Shown here in pieces: positions 18,019-26,146 of a stretch of 64,000 nt of DNA; position 1 is the stretch's first letter; each line of letters opens with the position of its first letter. Origin of the DNA: MED-G105 sp965263305 (GTDB lineage Bacteria; Pseudomonadota; Alphaproteobacteria; Caulobacterales; Parvularculaceae); contig OZ253666.1 in assembly GCA_965263305.1 (NCBI GenBank), forward strand, positions 744,001-808,000, in the 5' to 3' direction. Under the pieces are notes generated by a model, which saw nothing but the letters and a program-made list of their open reading frames with translations, made no database searches and was not told the DNA's origin. Made by a program: the position numbers and the translations under genes.

Positions 18019-19154
18019 TGTCTTCTTCCCCTTCTCCGATCACTGTCGATCTAGGCGCGCGCGCTTACCCGATCCATGTTGGGGCGGGCATTCTTGATCA
18101 AACGGGCGACCTCCTCGCCCCGTTGATGAAAAGACCCCGTACGGTGATCATCACCGACGAACATGTCGCGGCCGCGCAAGGCGAACGGGTGAAAGAAAGC
18201 CTGGCCAAAGCGCAGATCCACACCGATGACATCATCCTGCCGCCGGGCGAAGCGACGAAATCTTTCGCCATCTTGGAGGATCTGTTGCGCCAGCTTTTGC
18301 GCCATGGCGTTGAGAGATCGGATGTTATTATCGCCCTGGGCGGCGGGGTGATTGGCGACCTTGTCGGTTTTGCCGCCGGCGTTTTACGGCGCGGCTGCAA
18401 ATTTGCTCAGATACCGACAAGCCTGTTGGCGCAAGTCGATAGCTCCGTTGGCGGAAAAACGGCTGTTAACACCCCTGAGGGGAAAAACCTCGTCGGCGTT
18501 TTTCACCAACCGGCAATCGTGATCGCCGATGTTGCCGCGCTTTCGACCTTACCGATGCGGGAACGCCGCGCCGGATACGCCGAAGTCGTCAAATACGGCG
18601 CGATTGATGATCCGGCGTTTTTCGCTTGGCTGGAACAAAACGGCGACCATGTTCTGAATGGCGACCTTGACGCCCAAGCAAACGCGGTCGCGAAATCTGT
18701 GCGCGCCAAAGCGCGTATTGTCGCCGCTGACGAGCGCGAACATGGGGTGCGCGCGCTGTTAAATCTCGGCCATACATTCGGCCATGCGTTGGAAGCCGCT
18801 TTCGGCTATTCGAGCGCCCTCTTGCACGGAGAAGCCGTCGCTGCGGGCATGGGGCTCGCTTTTGATTACGCCGTCAGCGAAGGATTGTGCCCTGAAGAAG
18901 AGGCGACGCGCCTGAAGACCCATTTAAGAACCGCCGGTCTGCCCGCTGGCGTTGAGGATATTGCTGGCGTCAATGGGTTTACGGCAGATCAGTTGTTGGC
19001 GCTGATGATGCAGGATAAAAAAGTCGAAAGCGGCGCCCTCACTCTCATCCTTGTGCGAGGCATCGGTCGCGCCGAAATCATCAAGGATGTTGAGGCCGAC
19101 CGCGTGCGTCGTTTTCTTGAAACCAAACTCGCCTCACTTTCAAAAGGAGCTTAA
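18018..19154 (+). CDS. aroB: 3-dehydroquinate synthase
   Basis: Cyclises DAHP to 3-dehydroquinate, using NAD+ and a divalent metal, in the shikimate pathway. The 378-residue protein has the NAD-binding GGGVIGDLVGFAAGVLRRG, the IPTSLLAQVDSSVGGKTAVN substrate loop, and the metal ligands Glu in the RRAGYAEVVKYG region, His in NLGHTFGHALE and His in LLHGEAVAAGM. Its length is typical for the bacterial enzyme. It starts one base inside the aroK stop codon and is followed 7 bases later by the CNNM/CBS gene, so three genes are probably co-transcribed. Confidence 0.96.
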   Translation: MSSSPSPITVDLGARAYPIHVGAGILDQTGDLLAPLMKRPRTVIITDEHVAAAQGERVKESLAKAQIHTDDIILPPGEATKSFAILEDLLRQLLRHGVERSDVIIALGGGVIGDLVGFAAGVLRRGCKFAQIPTSLLAQVDSSVGGKTAVNTPEGKNLVGVFHQPAIVIADVAALSTLPMRERRAGYAEVVKYGAIDDPAFFAWLEQNGDHVLNGDLDAQANAVAKSVRAKARIVAADEREHGVRALLNLGHTFGHALEAAFGYSSALLHGEAVAAGMGLAFDYAVSEGLCPEEEATRLKTHLRTAGLPAGVEDIAGVNGFTADQLLALMMQDKKVESGALTLILVRGIGRAEIIKDVEADRVRRFLETKLASLSKGA

Positions 19155-19161
19155 GCCGCCC

Positions 19162-20445
19162 ATGTCTCTTGCTGATCCTATGCTTTGGACTCTTGTCGGT
19201 TCTATCCTTCTCTTGCTCATGATGTCGGGTTTTTTTTCGGGCTCCGAAACCGCCTTGACGGCCGCCTCCCGCGCTCGATTGCACAAGCTGGAGAATGACG
19301 GCGATAAACGAGCCAGCATCGTCAGTCTACTGATCCGTGACAAAGAAAAACTCATCGGCGCCATCCTTATCTGCAACAATCTCGTCAATATCCTCGCGGC
19401 GAACCTGGCGACAAACCTCATCAACAGCGCCATTTCCGTGCAGTGGATTGCGAGCCTTGTGGCGACCGCCGTCATGACGCCCCTGATTGTGATTTTTTCC
19501 GAGGTTGCGCCCAAAACCGCCGCCATCGCCCGCCCTGACGGGTTCGCCATGTTCGTCGCCCCCATCATGAAATGGGTCGTGCGCATTTTCTCGCCGATCA
19601 CCTTCGTTGTTCAGATGTTTGTCCGCAGCCTCCTCAAAGCCGTGGGCCTCGATACGACAAACACCGATCATGTTTTTTCCGCGGCCGACGAATTACGCGG
19701 CGCCGTTGATTTACACCATGAAGAAGGCGGCCTGGATAAAGATGTGCGAGACCTCTTTCGCACTGCCCTCGACCTCGATGATATTCGCGTGGAGGAAGTG
19801 ATGGTCCACCGTAAGTCGGTCGAAGCGATCAGCCTCGACGATCCGCCGCGGGAGAAAATCGCCGACGCGCTAAAGAGCGCTTATACGCGCATTCCCCTGT
19901 ATAAAGACGATCCCGACAATATTGTCGGCGTTCTCCACGCCAAAGATCTACTGCGCGCGCTATGGGAGGCGGAAGGTGATGCTGAAAAAATCGACCTGGA
20001 AGCCATCGCCCGCGAACCCTATTTCGTCCCGGAGACCACCACCCTGCAAGAACAGCTCGACGCCTTTAAAGGCAAACAGGAGCACTTCGCCCTTGTCGTT
20101 GATGAGTACGGCGCCATTCAAGGGCTCGTCACGTTAGAAGATATCCTTGAGGAAATTGTCGGGGAAATTGAAGACGAACATGACAGCCCCGTCCAGGGCG
20201 TGCGCCCGCAATCAGACGGGTCCATTCACGTTGATGGCGATGTCACCATCCGCGATCTAAATCGGGCGATGGATTGGAATTTGCCAGATGAAGAGGCTGT
20301 TACCGTCGCGGGGCTTGTGATCCACGAGGCCCAGTCAATTCCGGAAGTGGGCCAAACGTTTTCGTTTCATGGGGCCCGGTTCAAAGTGCTGCGCCGGCGG
20401 CGCAATCAGATCACGGCTGTGAAACTTATTGCGCTAGACGCTTAA
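19162..20445 (+). CDS. CNNM/CBS domain transporter-like protein (CorC/HlyC family)
   Basis: A 427-residue membrane protein: a CNNM (DUF21) domain with about four membrane spans (residues 8-150, SGFFSGSETALTAASRARL signature), a pair of CBS domains (about 195-320), and a C-terminal CorC_HlyC domain. Relatives are linked to magnesium and cobalt export or resistance. I use ATG 19162, since a longer frame would run into aroB; an AAGGAG site is about 12 bases ahead. The aroK-aroB-CorC order is common in alphaproteobacteria and suggests nothing specific about aromatic synthesis. Confidence 0.9.
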   Translation: MSLADPMLWTLVGSILLLLMMSGFFSGSETALTAASRARLHKLENDGDKRASIVSLLIRDKEKLIGAILICNNLVNILAANLATNLINSAISVQWIASLVATAVMTPLIVIFSEVAPKTAAIARPDGFAMFVAPIMKWVVRIFSPITFVVQMFVRSLLKAVGLDTTNTDHVFSAADELRGAVDLHHEEGGLDKDVRDLFRTALDLDDIRVEEVMVHRKSVEAISLDDPPREKIADALKSAYTRIPLYKDDPDNIVGVLHAKDLLRALWEAEGDAEKIDLEAIAREPYFVPETTTLQEQLDAFKGKQEHFALVVDEYGAIQGLVTLEDILEEIVGEIEDEHDSPVQGVRPQSDGSIHVDGDVTIRDLNRAMDWNLPDEEAVTVAGLVIHEAQSIPEVGQTFSFHGARFKVLRRRRNQITAVKLIALDA

Positions 20446-20458
20446 ACGGCGGTTGGGG

Positions 20459-20875
20459 TCAATCGTCCCGGTGCACCTTTTCTTTGCGCTCGTGACGCTC
20501 CTGCGCTTCCAGGGACAAGGTAGCGATAGGGCGCGCCTCTAAGCGGCCAATGCCGATTGGCTCGCCAGTATCCTCGCAATAGCCGTACTCATCATCTTCA
20601 ATCCGCCGCAAGGCGGCGTTGATTTTTGAGATAAGTTTTCTTTGGCGATCACGGGTACGAAGCTCGAGCGCTTTATCTGTCTCGCTGGAAGCTCGATCAG
20701 CAATGTCGGGCAGTTGCAAGCTCTCTTCCTGCAATTGTTCAAGAGTATCTTTGCTTTCTTGCAGGATATCCGCCCGCCATTGGAGTAGCTTTTGCTTAAA
20801 GTACTCTTTTTGACGGTCATTCATAAAGGGTTCGTCTTCAGACGGACGATATTCTTTAAGATTTGTCGCCGACAT
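20459..20875 (-). CDS. dksA: RNA polymerase-binding transcription factor DksA
   Basis: A 138-residue DksA that enters the RNA polymerase secondary channel and works with ppGpp. The coiled coil spans about residues 30-105, with the acidic tip near LPDIADRASSETD. The zinc-finger part reads YCEDTGEPIGIGRLEARPIATLSLEAQ: only one of the four usual cysteines is kept, as in other alphaproteobacterial DksA proteins, so zinc binding is unlikely. It is transcribed away from fliX and sits at the edge of the flagellar block. A GGAG site precedes ATG 20875. Confidence 0.93.
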   Translation of the reverse strand: MSATNLKEYRPSEDEPFMNDRQKEYFKQKLLQWRADILQESKDTLEQLQEESLQLPDIADRASSETDKALELRTRDRQRKLISKINAALRRIEDDEYGYCEDTGEPIGIGRLEARPIATLSLEAQERHERKEKVHRDD

Positions 20876-21211
20876 ATTTCACTCCCGACACAGGTCATGC
20901 GCTTTTGACAAGGCTTTTCGACCATTTTTTTCGTTAGGCTGAGGACATATCCGATTAAAGGTAAATTCACCCTAAACGATGTACGCACCGAACGAAGGTT
21001 TGGACCTTTTTTCCAAGCACCTCGCCAGACGGCGACCGTATACCGGGCCCTCTCCTTCGCCTCAAGACGCTCTTGATCAGATTCTCGACAGAATCGAACA
21101 AGAATTCGTGGCACTAAATCAAAATTCTGAGCAAAGAGTTTCTAGGGATTGTGAACGGGCGCAGTCAGCGCGCATTTACAGCGATTGGCCGATCGTGAAA
21201 GCCCAAATTTC
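20876..21211. other. 336-base region between dksA and fliX
   Basis: Holds the promoter region of dksA and the 3' end of the fliX transcript. A plus-strand frame from ATG 20979 reads about 77 codons before it runs antisense into fliX; its first part (about 55 residues) is protein-like but has no ribosome site. I see no terminator or tRNA. Confidence 0.4.
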
Positions 21212-21724
21212 TCAACGACCAAGTTTCGCCAATTCCACCCGTGCGCGCAGGACAACCTCATCCAATAGGGCGCCAAGGGCGATGTCATCGGATTCTTCCT
21301 CGGTCCCTTGAGCCGCAGAGGTATTTTCTTTTTTTGGATCAGTGAGTTGAGACAACCTCTCTAAATCGTGCACTTGCAATCGCCCCGTCAGAAGGCCCGT
21401 CCGCACATTATCCAAAAGATCAAGAAGACGCCGGGCGGCTGCGATTTTCGCCCCTCGCCCCCGACCGTCCTTGGAGACGCCGCCGACATCCTGCAAGGCA
21501 ATCAGCGCGCTAAGGGCGGCGGTCGCTTCTGGTTCGTTCACGCCAACATCAGCTCCAGCGCCAGATACGCCGCCAATTGTCGATGCCTCGACACCTTCGG
21601 TCTGCCGTGATGACGGGCGAAACCCTGACGCGCTTTGTTGCGTCGCCCCGGTTCGGCCCGGCCCGCCCGATTTTCCGGACCCGTTTAAGGGTTTCGGCGT
21701 CGATTTTTGTGTTGTGACTTTCAT
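21212..21724 (-). CDS. fliX: flagellar assembly regulator FliX
   Basis: A 170-residue FliX homologue. In Caulobacter FliX is a membrane-associated regulator that couples early basal-body assembly to activity of the sigma-54 activator FlbD. The sequence fits the family: an MKV start, a Gly/Ser-rich disordered first half, and a conserved C-terminal half with ALSALIALQDVGG, a helix with RRLLDLLDNVRTGLLTGRL, and the end LLDEVVLRARVELAKLG. I start at ATG 21724 for the MKV beginning, although the reading frame extends upstream. It is divergent from flgI, as in Caulobacter. flbD is not in the window. Confidence 0.9.
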   Translation of the reverse strand: MKVTTQKSTPKPLNGSGKSGGPGRTGATQQSASGFRPSSRQTEGVEASTIGGVSGAGADVGVNEPEATAALSALIALQDVGGVSKDGRGRGAKIAAARRLLDLLDNVRTGLLTGRLQVHDLERLSQLTDPKKENTSAAQGTEEESDDIALGALLDEVVLRARVELAKLGR

Positions 21725-21844
21725 CGCCGCCGTTAATTGCCCCTTTGCCTGCGCCCTACCTAGGCGCAACAAAATTCGCGCCTCTCCAGATGCGTTCAAA
21801 AATGCCTAACGGGCATAAAGCTTTCGTTAAGACGGCAATTTTTT

Positions 21845-21862
21845 CCGGGCACAAACTTCCCC
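21845..21862. promoter_or_regulatory. candidate enhancer (FlbD-type) for flgI
   Basis: CCGGGCACAAACTTCCCC lies 103 bases upstream of the sigma-54 promoter of flgI. It shares the pattern GGCA..AACTT.CC with an inverted repeat found upstream of the flgF promoter. Activator sites about 100 bases away are usual for sigma-54 promoters. Inference from two sites only. Confidence 0.3.
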
Positions 21863-21964
21863 ACATCACGGGCTTTCGCCTTTTGCCCTTGGGCCCAGCA
21901 GACAATCACCCACGTAACCTTCTGTTTTTATTATACATTTTTTACCAACTGGCGGCGCCGCTCA

Positions 21965-21979
21965 TGGCACGGTCTTCGC
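21965..21979 (+). promoter_or_regulatory. sigma-54 promoter of flgI operon
   Basis: TGGCACGGTCTTCGC matches the -24/-12 consensus TGGCACG-N4-TTGC with one mismatch and exact GG-GC spacing. Transcription would start near 21991, about 26 bases before the flgI ATG. Confidence 0.75.
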
Positions 21980-22016
21980 GTTAAGGATAACGACCGATTT
22001 GAGAGGCCGATTATTC

Positions 22017-23174
22017 ATGACCGCCAGTACGTTATCGAGCGCCACGCTATGGGATCGCGGCAACGCAAAGACATTTCTGTTCAGCTTTTTCTTTTGGCTG
22101 ACGCTCACCGCATCCTTCAGCCCGAGTTTTGCGGCCTCCCGCATCAAGGACTTGGCCGATGTCGAAGGCGTGCGGGACAACATGCTGGTGGGCTACGGCC
22201 TTGTCGTCGGCTTGGAAGGCACCGGCGATCGCATTCGCAACACGCCGTTCACCCGGGAAAGTTTGGTCTCCATGTTGGAGCGGCTCGGCGTCAATATCCG
22301 CTCAGAAGCCTTACGCACGGAGAACATCGCGGCAGTGATGGTGACCGCTAATCTCCCGCCCTTCGCCAACCAAGGCGCCCGGATTGATGTGCAGGTCAGC
22401 GCGCTCGGTGATGCGCAGAGCTTGCGCGGCGGCGTTCTTCTGGTGACGCCCCTCTACGGCGCGGATAACAACGTTTACGCCGTCTCCCAGGGGCCGGTGG
22501 CGGTGACGGGCTTCGCCGCCCGAGGTCAAGCCGCCACCCTCACCCGGGGCGTGCCCACCAATGGCCGGATCGCCAATGGCGCGCTTGTTGAGCGCGAAAT
22601 CGAATTCGACCTTGCCGGGCAAGAGAGCCTGATGCTCGCCTTGCGCAACCCTGATTTCACCACAGCGCAACGCATTGGCGTTGCGGTGAACAGCGCCCTT
22701 GGCGACGGGGCGGCCAGTGTTGTTGATCCCGGCGCCGTGTTAATTTCAAAACCACCGAGCTTCGCAGGCGATATGATGGCCCTGATGGCAGCGGTCGAAA
22801 GCGTCCGCGTCGATGTTGATATCGCCGCAAAAATTGTCATCGATGAAGCGGCCGGCGTCGTCGTGATGGGCGACGATGTTCGAGTGTCGACCGTCGCCAT
22901 CGCACAGGGCAACCTCACCATCTCCATCAGCGAGACGCCCCAGGTGAGCCAACCTTCGCCGTTTTCAAGCCAAGGTGACACCGTCGTTGTGCCGCGCACG
23001 ACCGTTGGGGTCGATGATCAAGCCGCGGAGCTTCGCATCGTTGATGGCGGGGTGCGCTTGCGCGATCTCGTTGATGGGCTGAACGCGTTGGGGGTCTCGC
23101 CCCGCGACCTCATCGCCATTTTGCAAGCCATCAAGGCGTCGGGCGCCTTGCAAGCCGATATTGAGGTAATCTGA
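22017..23174 (+). CDS. flgI: flagellar P-ring protein FlgI
   Basis: The P-ring subunit, which assembles around the rod in the peptidoglycan layer after Sec export. The 385-residue precursor has a signal peptide ending near ASFSPSFAA and the highly conserved mature start SRIKDLADVEGVRDNMLVGYGLVVGLEGTGD. The C-terminal end is the family ending (LRDLVDGLNALGVSPRDLIAILQAIKASGALQADIEVI). I choose ATG 22017; a TTG at 21999 is less likely. It overlaps cheL (TGATG) and is preceded by a sigma-54 promoter. Confidence 0.97.
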   Translation: MTASTLSSATLWDRGNAKTFLFSFFFWLTLTASFSPSFAASRIKDLADVEGVRDNMLVGYGLVVGLEGTGDRIRNTPFTRESLVSMLERLGVNIRSEALRTENIAAVMVTANLPPFANQGARIDVQVSALGDAQSLRGGVLLVTPLYGADNNVYAVSQGPVAVTGFAARGQAATLTRGVPTNGRIANGALVEREIEFDLAGQESLMLALRNPDFTTAQRIGVAVNSALGDGAASVVDPGAVLISKPPSFAGDMMALMAAVESVRVDVDIAAKIVIDEAAGVVVMGDDVRVSTVAIAQGNLTISISETPQVSQPSPFSSQGDTVVVPRTTVGVDDQAAELRIVDGGVRLRDLVDGLNALGVSPRDLIAILQAIKASGALQADIEVI

Positions 23175-23479
23175 TGACGGATCTCATTCCAGCGGCCCTC
23201 ACGCCATCATCGCCCTCGCCTCTCCCGGAGGGTCCCTCCTCAGCACAGCGACAAACGGCTGAGGCGGTTAAGGAGTTTGAAGCGCTGGTGCTGACGGAGT
23301 TGCTGCGCCCCCTTTTTGAAAGCGTCGAGACTCCAGGGATCGCCGGCGGCGGCCCGGGCGAGGCGGTCTACGGCGCTCTCTTACAAGAACAATATGCGGC
23401 GGTGATCGCCGAACAGGGCGGTGTTGGCATCGCAGATTCTGTGCAACGCGCGCTTTTAGAACAACAGTTCACTCTTTAG
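23174..23479 (+). CDS. cheL: flagellar rod-binding protein (FlgJ N-domain, CheL-like)
   Basis: A 101-residue protein matching only the N-terminal rod-capping domain of FlgJ (AVKEFEALVLTELLRPLFESV ... GGPGEAVYGALLQEQYAAVIAEQGGVGIAD). It lacks the C-terminal muramidase domain of the gamma-proteobacterial FlgJ, as is normal in alphaproteobacteria, so peptidoglycan must be opened by a separate enzyme. Caulobacter calls the equivalent gene cheL. Its ATG overlaps the flgI stop codon, which indicates coupled translation. Confidence 0.9.
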   Translation: MTDLIPAALTPSSPSPLPEGPSSAQRQTAEAVKEFEALVLTELLRPLFESVETPGIAGGGPGEAVYGALLQEQYAAVIAEQGGVGIADSVQRALLEQQFTL

Positions 23480-23499
23480 ACTTCCCAAAGGACGACCCC

Positions 23500-24006
23500 A
23501 TGACTTCCCCCGTTGACGCCACCCCAGTTTCCGACGCTCTCGCCGATAATACACCGCATACGCCGGAAGATCGCGCGCGTCAGCTCATCACCCTCACCGC
23601 GGCGCTGAGCGATATTTTCGCCCAGGAGAATAACGAGCTTCGTCATGGCCGGCCGAGCGGCATAGCCCCCCTCCAGGCAGACAAAGCGCGCCTCGCCGCC
23701 GCCTATGCTCAATCCATTCGGGATGTTGCGGCGGACCGCGCAACCCTCGCCACGGTTGAAGATCGTCTCATGACGGAGTTGCGGGACATCACCCGTTCCT
23801 TCGAATCGCGGGCCCGTGAACAGCGCGCCCTTCTCGACGGCGCGCAACGCGCCAGCGAAGGCATCGTCAACGCCATCGCGGAAGAAGCCGCCGCCAGAGA
23901 TCGCACGGCCGCGCCCGGCTACAGTGCTTCAGGGTATTCTGCGCCAAGCGTTAAACAGGGGGCCGGTTCTGGGGCGCAGCCGATCGCCATCAGCGAAAAA
24001 GCGTAG
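23500..24006 (+). CDS. flbY: FlbY/FlgN-like flagellar protein
   Basis: A 168-residue helical protein with a long coiled coil (about 20-130), including the FlgN-like pattern ALSDIFAQENNELRHGR. FlgN-type chaperones bring hook-associated proteins to the export gate. The third place after flgI and cheL is where Caulobacter has flbY. It has an AAGGA ribosome site and starts 20 bases after cheL. The C-terminal 35 residues are Ser/Gly-rich and probably disordered. The chaperone role is inferred from the family. Confidence 0.8.
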   Translation: MTSPVDATPVSDALADNTPHTPEDRARQLITLTAALSDIFAQENNELRHGRPSGIAPLQADKARLAAAYAQSIRDVAADRATLATVEDRLMTELRDITRSFESRAREQRALLDGAQRASEGIVNAIAEEAAARDRTAAPGYSASGYSAPSVKQGAGSGAQPIAISEKA

Positions 24007-24007
24007 T

Positions 24008-24041
24008 CGCCGGTTCGATCCGGCGTTCCGGTCATAACCGG
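24008..24041 (+). terminator. paired hairpins at end of flgI operon
   Basis: Two adjacent perfect stems follow flbY: 24008-24013 with 24020-24025 (6 bp, loop TTCGAT), and 24028-24032 with 24037-24041 (5 bp, loop CATA). There is no run of T after either, so this is a possible terminator or 3'-end stabiliser rather than a textbook terminator. Confidence 0.35.
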
Positions 24042-24163
24042 TGAACAGCCAAACACATTGGCGTCCACCCATCTTGTGCCAAACACGCCGCGAAAAAAGC
24101 TATGGGCTGGCGCCGGTCTATGCCACGATGAGGCTTTTAACCGAGCCATTGGAGACGATCATC

Positions 24164-25198
24164 ATGGCGCCGTCCGCAAACCCACCCGAAATTACAGAAA
24201 ATGTCTTCTCAAGCGATCGTCATGAGACGGCCTATCTCGCATGCGGGCCCGAAGATGGCACGCCGGTTATCTTCGCACATGGCTGGCCGGACCTCTCCTA
24301 TGGGTGGCGCCATCAATTACGGTTTCTGGGCGCTTTGGGCCTGCGCGCCATCGCCCCTGATATGCGCGGTTACGGCGGTTCACAGGTCCATGATCACCCA
24401 ATCGACTATACAATTGAGGCGTTGGAGACCGACCTCTTAGAACTTGCCGATCATCTCGGCGCCTCGCGCGCTGTCTGGGTGGGGCATGATTGGGGGGCGC
24501 CAATCATTTGGTCGGTCGCCCAACACCATCCCGAGCGCTGCCTTGGCGTTGTGAGCCTTTGCGTCCCTTATATGCCCAATGGATTTACATCGGATGAAGT
24601 TATTCAGTGGTCTGATCGAAAATTGTACCCGGAGGATAAATTTCCCGCCGCGCAATGGGATTATTGGAAATTCTACCAGACCAATTTTGAGGACGCACGC
24701 CAGGGGCTTGAAGCAAACATTCAAAATACGGTTCGCGCTTTGTTTAGAGCGGGTCATAAAGACGCCATGAGCATGCCGGCGGTGACCGCAAGCGTGACCG
24801 CGCGCGGCGGCTGGTTCGGCCCCAAAGGCGCGCCCGCCCCTGCGTTTCCGCGCGACAAAACCATCCTCACCGAGGAAGACGAAGCCCGCTATGTCGCCGC
24901 TTTTTCCCGCACCGGCTTCACGGGCCCTGACAGTTGGTACTTAAACGACGACACCAATAAGGCCTATGCGGACTTAGCCAAAGATAACCGGCGATTACCA
25001 ATGCCCGTTTTCTTCGTTCACGGCGCCTATGACAGCATTTGCGAAACCCTGCAGTCTGATCTCGCAAAACCGATGCGCGATCATTGCCGTGATTTCACCG
25101 AGACGACGATCGAGGCCGGTCACTGGGTGGCGCAAGAAAAACCGGATGAACTTAACGCCGCCCTCGAAGACTGGTTCCTCGACATCGGAATTTTGTGA
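24164..25198 (+). CDS. epoxide hydrolase-type alpha/beta hydrolase
   Basis: A 344-residue soluble enzyme of the epoxide hydrolase group. The oxyanion motif HGWPD is near residue 35, the nucleophile is Asp in GHDWGA, and the catalytic His lies in EAGHWVAQEKPDE near the C-terminus. An acidic partner is in the FVHGAYDSI segment. The cap domain between about 140 and 260 has Tyr residues that could open the epoxide ring. The start at ATG 24164 has GGAG 9 bases ahead; a longer frame to 24041 has none. It follows the flagellar operon by chance rather than function. Confidence 0.88.
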   Translation: MAPSANPPEITENVFSSDRHETAYLACGPEDGTPVIFAHGWPDLSYGWRHQLRFLGALGLRAIAPDMRGYGGSQVHDHPIDYTIEALETDLLELADHLGASRAVWVGHDWGAPIIWSVAQHHPERCLGVVSLCVPYMPNGFTSDEVIQWSDRKLYPEDKFPAAQWDYWKFYQTNFEDARQGLEANIQNTVRALFRAGHKDAMSMPAVTASVTARGGWFGPKGAPAPAFPRDKTILTEEDEARYVAAFSRTGFTGPDSWYLNDDTNKAYADLAKDNRRLPMPVFFVHGAYDSICETLQSDLAKPMRDHCRDFTETTIEAGHWVAQEKPDELNAALEDWFLDIGIL

Positions 25199-25223
25199 TC
25201 GCGCGATAGAGCGCTATATCCGC

Positions 25224-25955
25224 CTACTGATCGTCAACGTCGAACGTCACGCCGGCCGCGTTGGCGATGGCGACCTCTAACTCCAGAGATGCCTGCCCGG
25301 CCTCGTGGCCCCGAGTTGCGATACCGGCGTCGCGAAGACGCTGGGACAGGGCTGGCGGCGGAGTGAAACTGACCGATGTCGCCGAGCCGCTGCGGCCGTT
25401 GGCGAAGCGCGCCATATCATTGAGGAAAAGCAAGGTCTGCAACTTATAGTTTTCACGACCGACGCCGCCCGGCACAAAGATATTTCGCCCAAAAACCAGA
25501 AGCTGGTTCGCTGCATCATAAACGGCCGTCGTCACCGATGAGCCGCCGTTAAAATGGTTCAGATCGTCAAACACCAAATTGGTCCCGGCCTGCGCGGTCG
25601 AAATCGTGGTCTGGCGACATCCAGCCGCCTCGGCGGGATTCGCGCATTGCTGGAAAATGACCAAAAACTTCCCGCCACCGGGCGTCGACGCCATCATAAT
25701 CGGCGCGGCCGACCCATTGCCCGGCAAGGCTCCTTGCTGACGCATCTGGGTGGTAATCTGTAATTCTTTAAAAATATCAGCCACATCAGTGGCGCTGATG
25801 GACTGATAGATGCGCTCGGCCTCCTGGGCTTGAGCGTCTTGAACAATGGCGCTGGTAAGGGTCAAAGCGCCGATTGTAAGCGCGCTCATCCAGCGTTTCC
25901 CGCGTAAAGACCGGAATTTACCCATCATATTTTTCGCCATCGTTTGGATCTTCAT
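25224..25955 (-). CDS. exported YbjN-domain protein
   Basis: A 243-residue protein with an N-terminal export signal (basic start, hydrophobic WMSALTIGALTLTSAIV, then AQA-QEA). The rest fits the YbjN (sensory regulator-like) fold: ATDVADIFKELQI, FLVIFQQCA..AGCRQTTIST, and a C-terminal helix with LLFLNDMARFA. YbjN proteins resemble type III secretion chaperones; periplasmic forms are common in Caulobacterales and have no known function. It converges with the epoxide hydrolase and is divergent from the lysozyme. An insertion GALPGNGSAAP is unusual. Confidence 0.65.
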   Translation of the reverse strand: MKIQTMAKNMMGKFRSLRGKRWMSALTIGALTLTSAIVQDAQAQEAERIYQSISATDVADIFKELQITTQMRQQGALPGNGSAAPIMMASTPGGGKFLVIFQQCANPAEAAGCRQTTISTAQAGTNLVFDDLNHFNGGSSVTTAVYDAANQLLVFGRNIFVPGGVGRENYKLQTLLFLNDMARFANGRSGSATSVSFTPPPALSQRLRDAGIATRGHEAGQASLELEVAIANAAGVTFDVDDQ

Positions 25956-26146
25956 CGTCTCAAATTCCCCTGTTAGCGGTTGTTCACGCTCAACATGTTC
26001 CCGGACCCGCCTTGGGACCCGTTGTGATTAAGGTATCACATTCTATCAATAAGGCGAGTAATTGAGTCCCGAAATGGGGCGCCGCCCCCTATGTTCCTCG
26101 GGAATAAACCGGTAGTCTCTTCGAAAAGTCGTGGGGGTTTAAAACC

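Noticed and set aside
20459..20875. DksA with three missing zinc cysteines as a degenerate gene
   Set aside because: Single-Cys DksA is normal in alphaproteobacteria, and the coiled-coil tip is intact.
20979..21311. Plus-strand frame of 110 codons between dksA and fliX
   Set aside because: It has no ribosome site and its last third runs antisense through fliX; the first part is protein-like, but this is not enough to call a gene.
24008..24025. Sequence like a tRNA T-arm (CCGG-TTCGAT-CCGG) after flbY
   Set aside because: No acceptor stem, anticodon arm or CCA can be built around it; it is better explained as one of two adjacent hairpins ending the flagellar operon.
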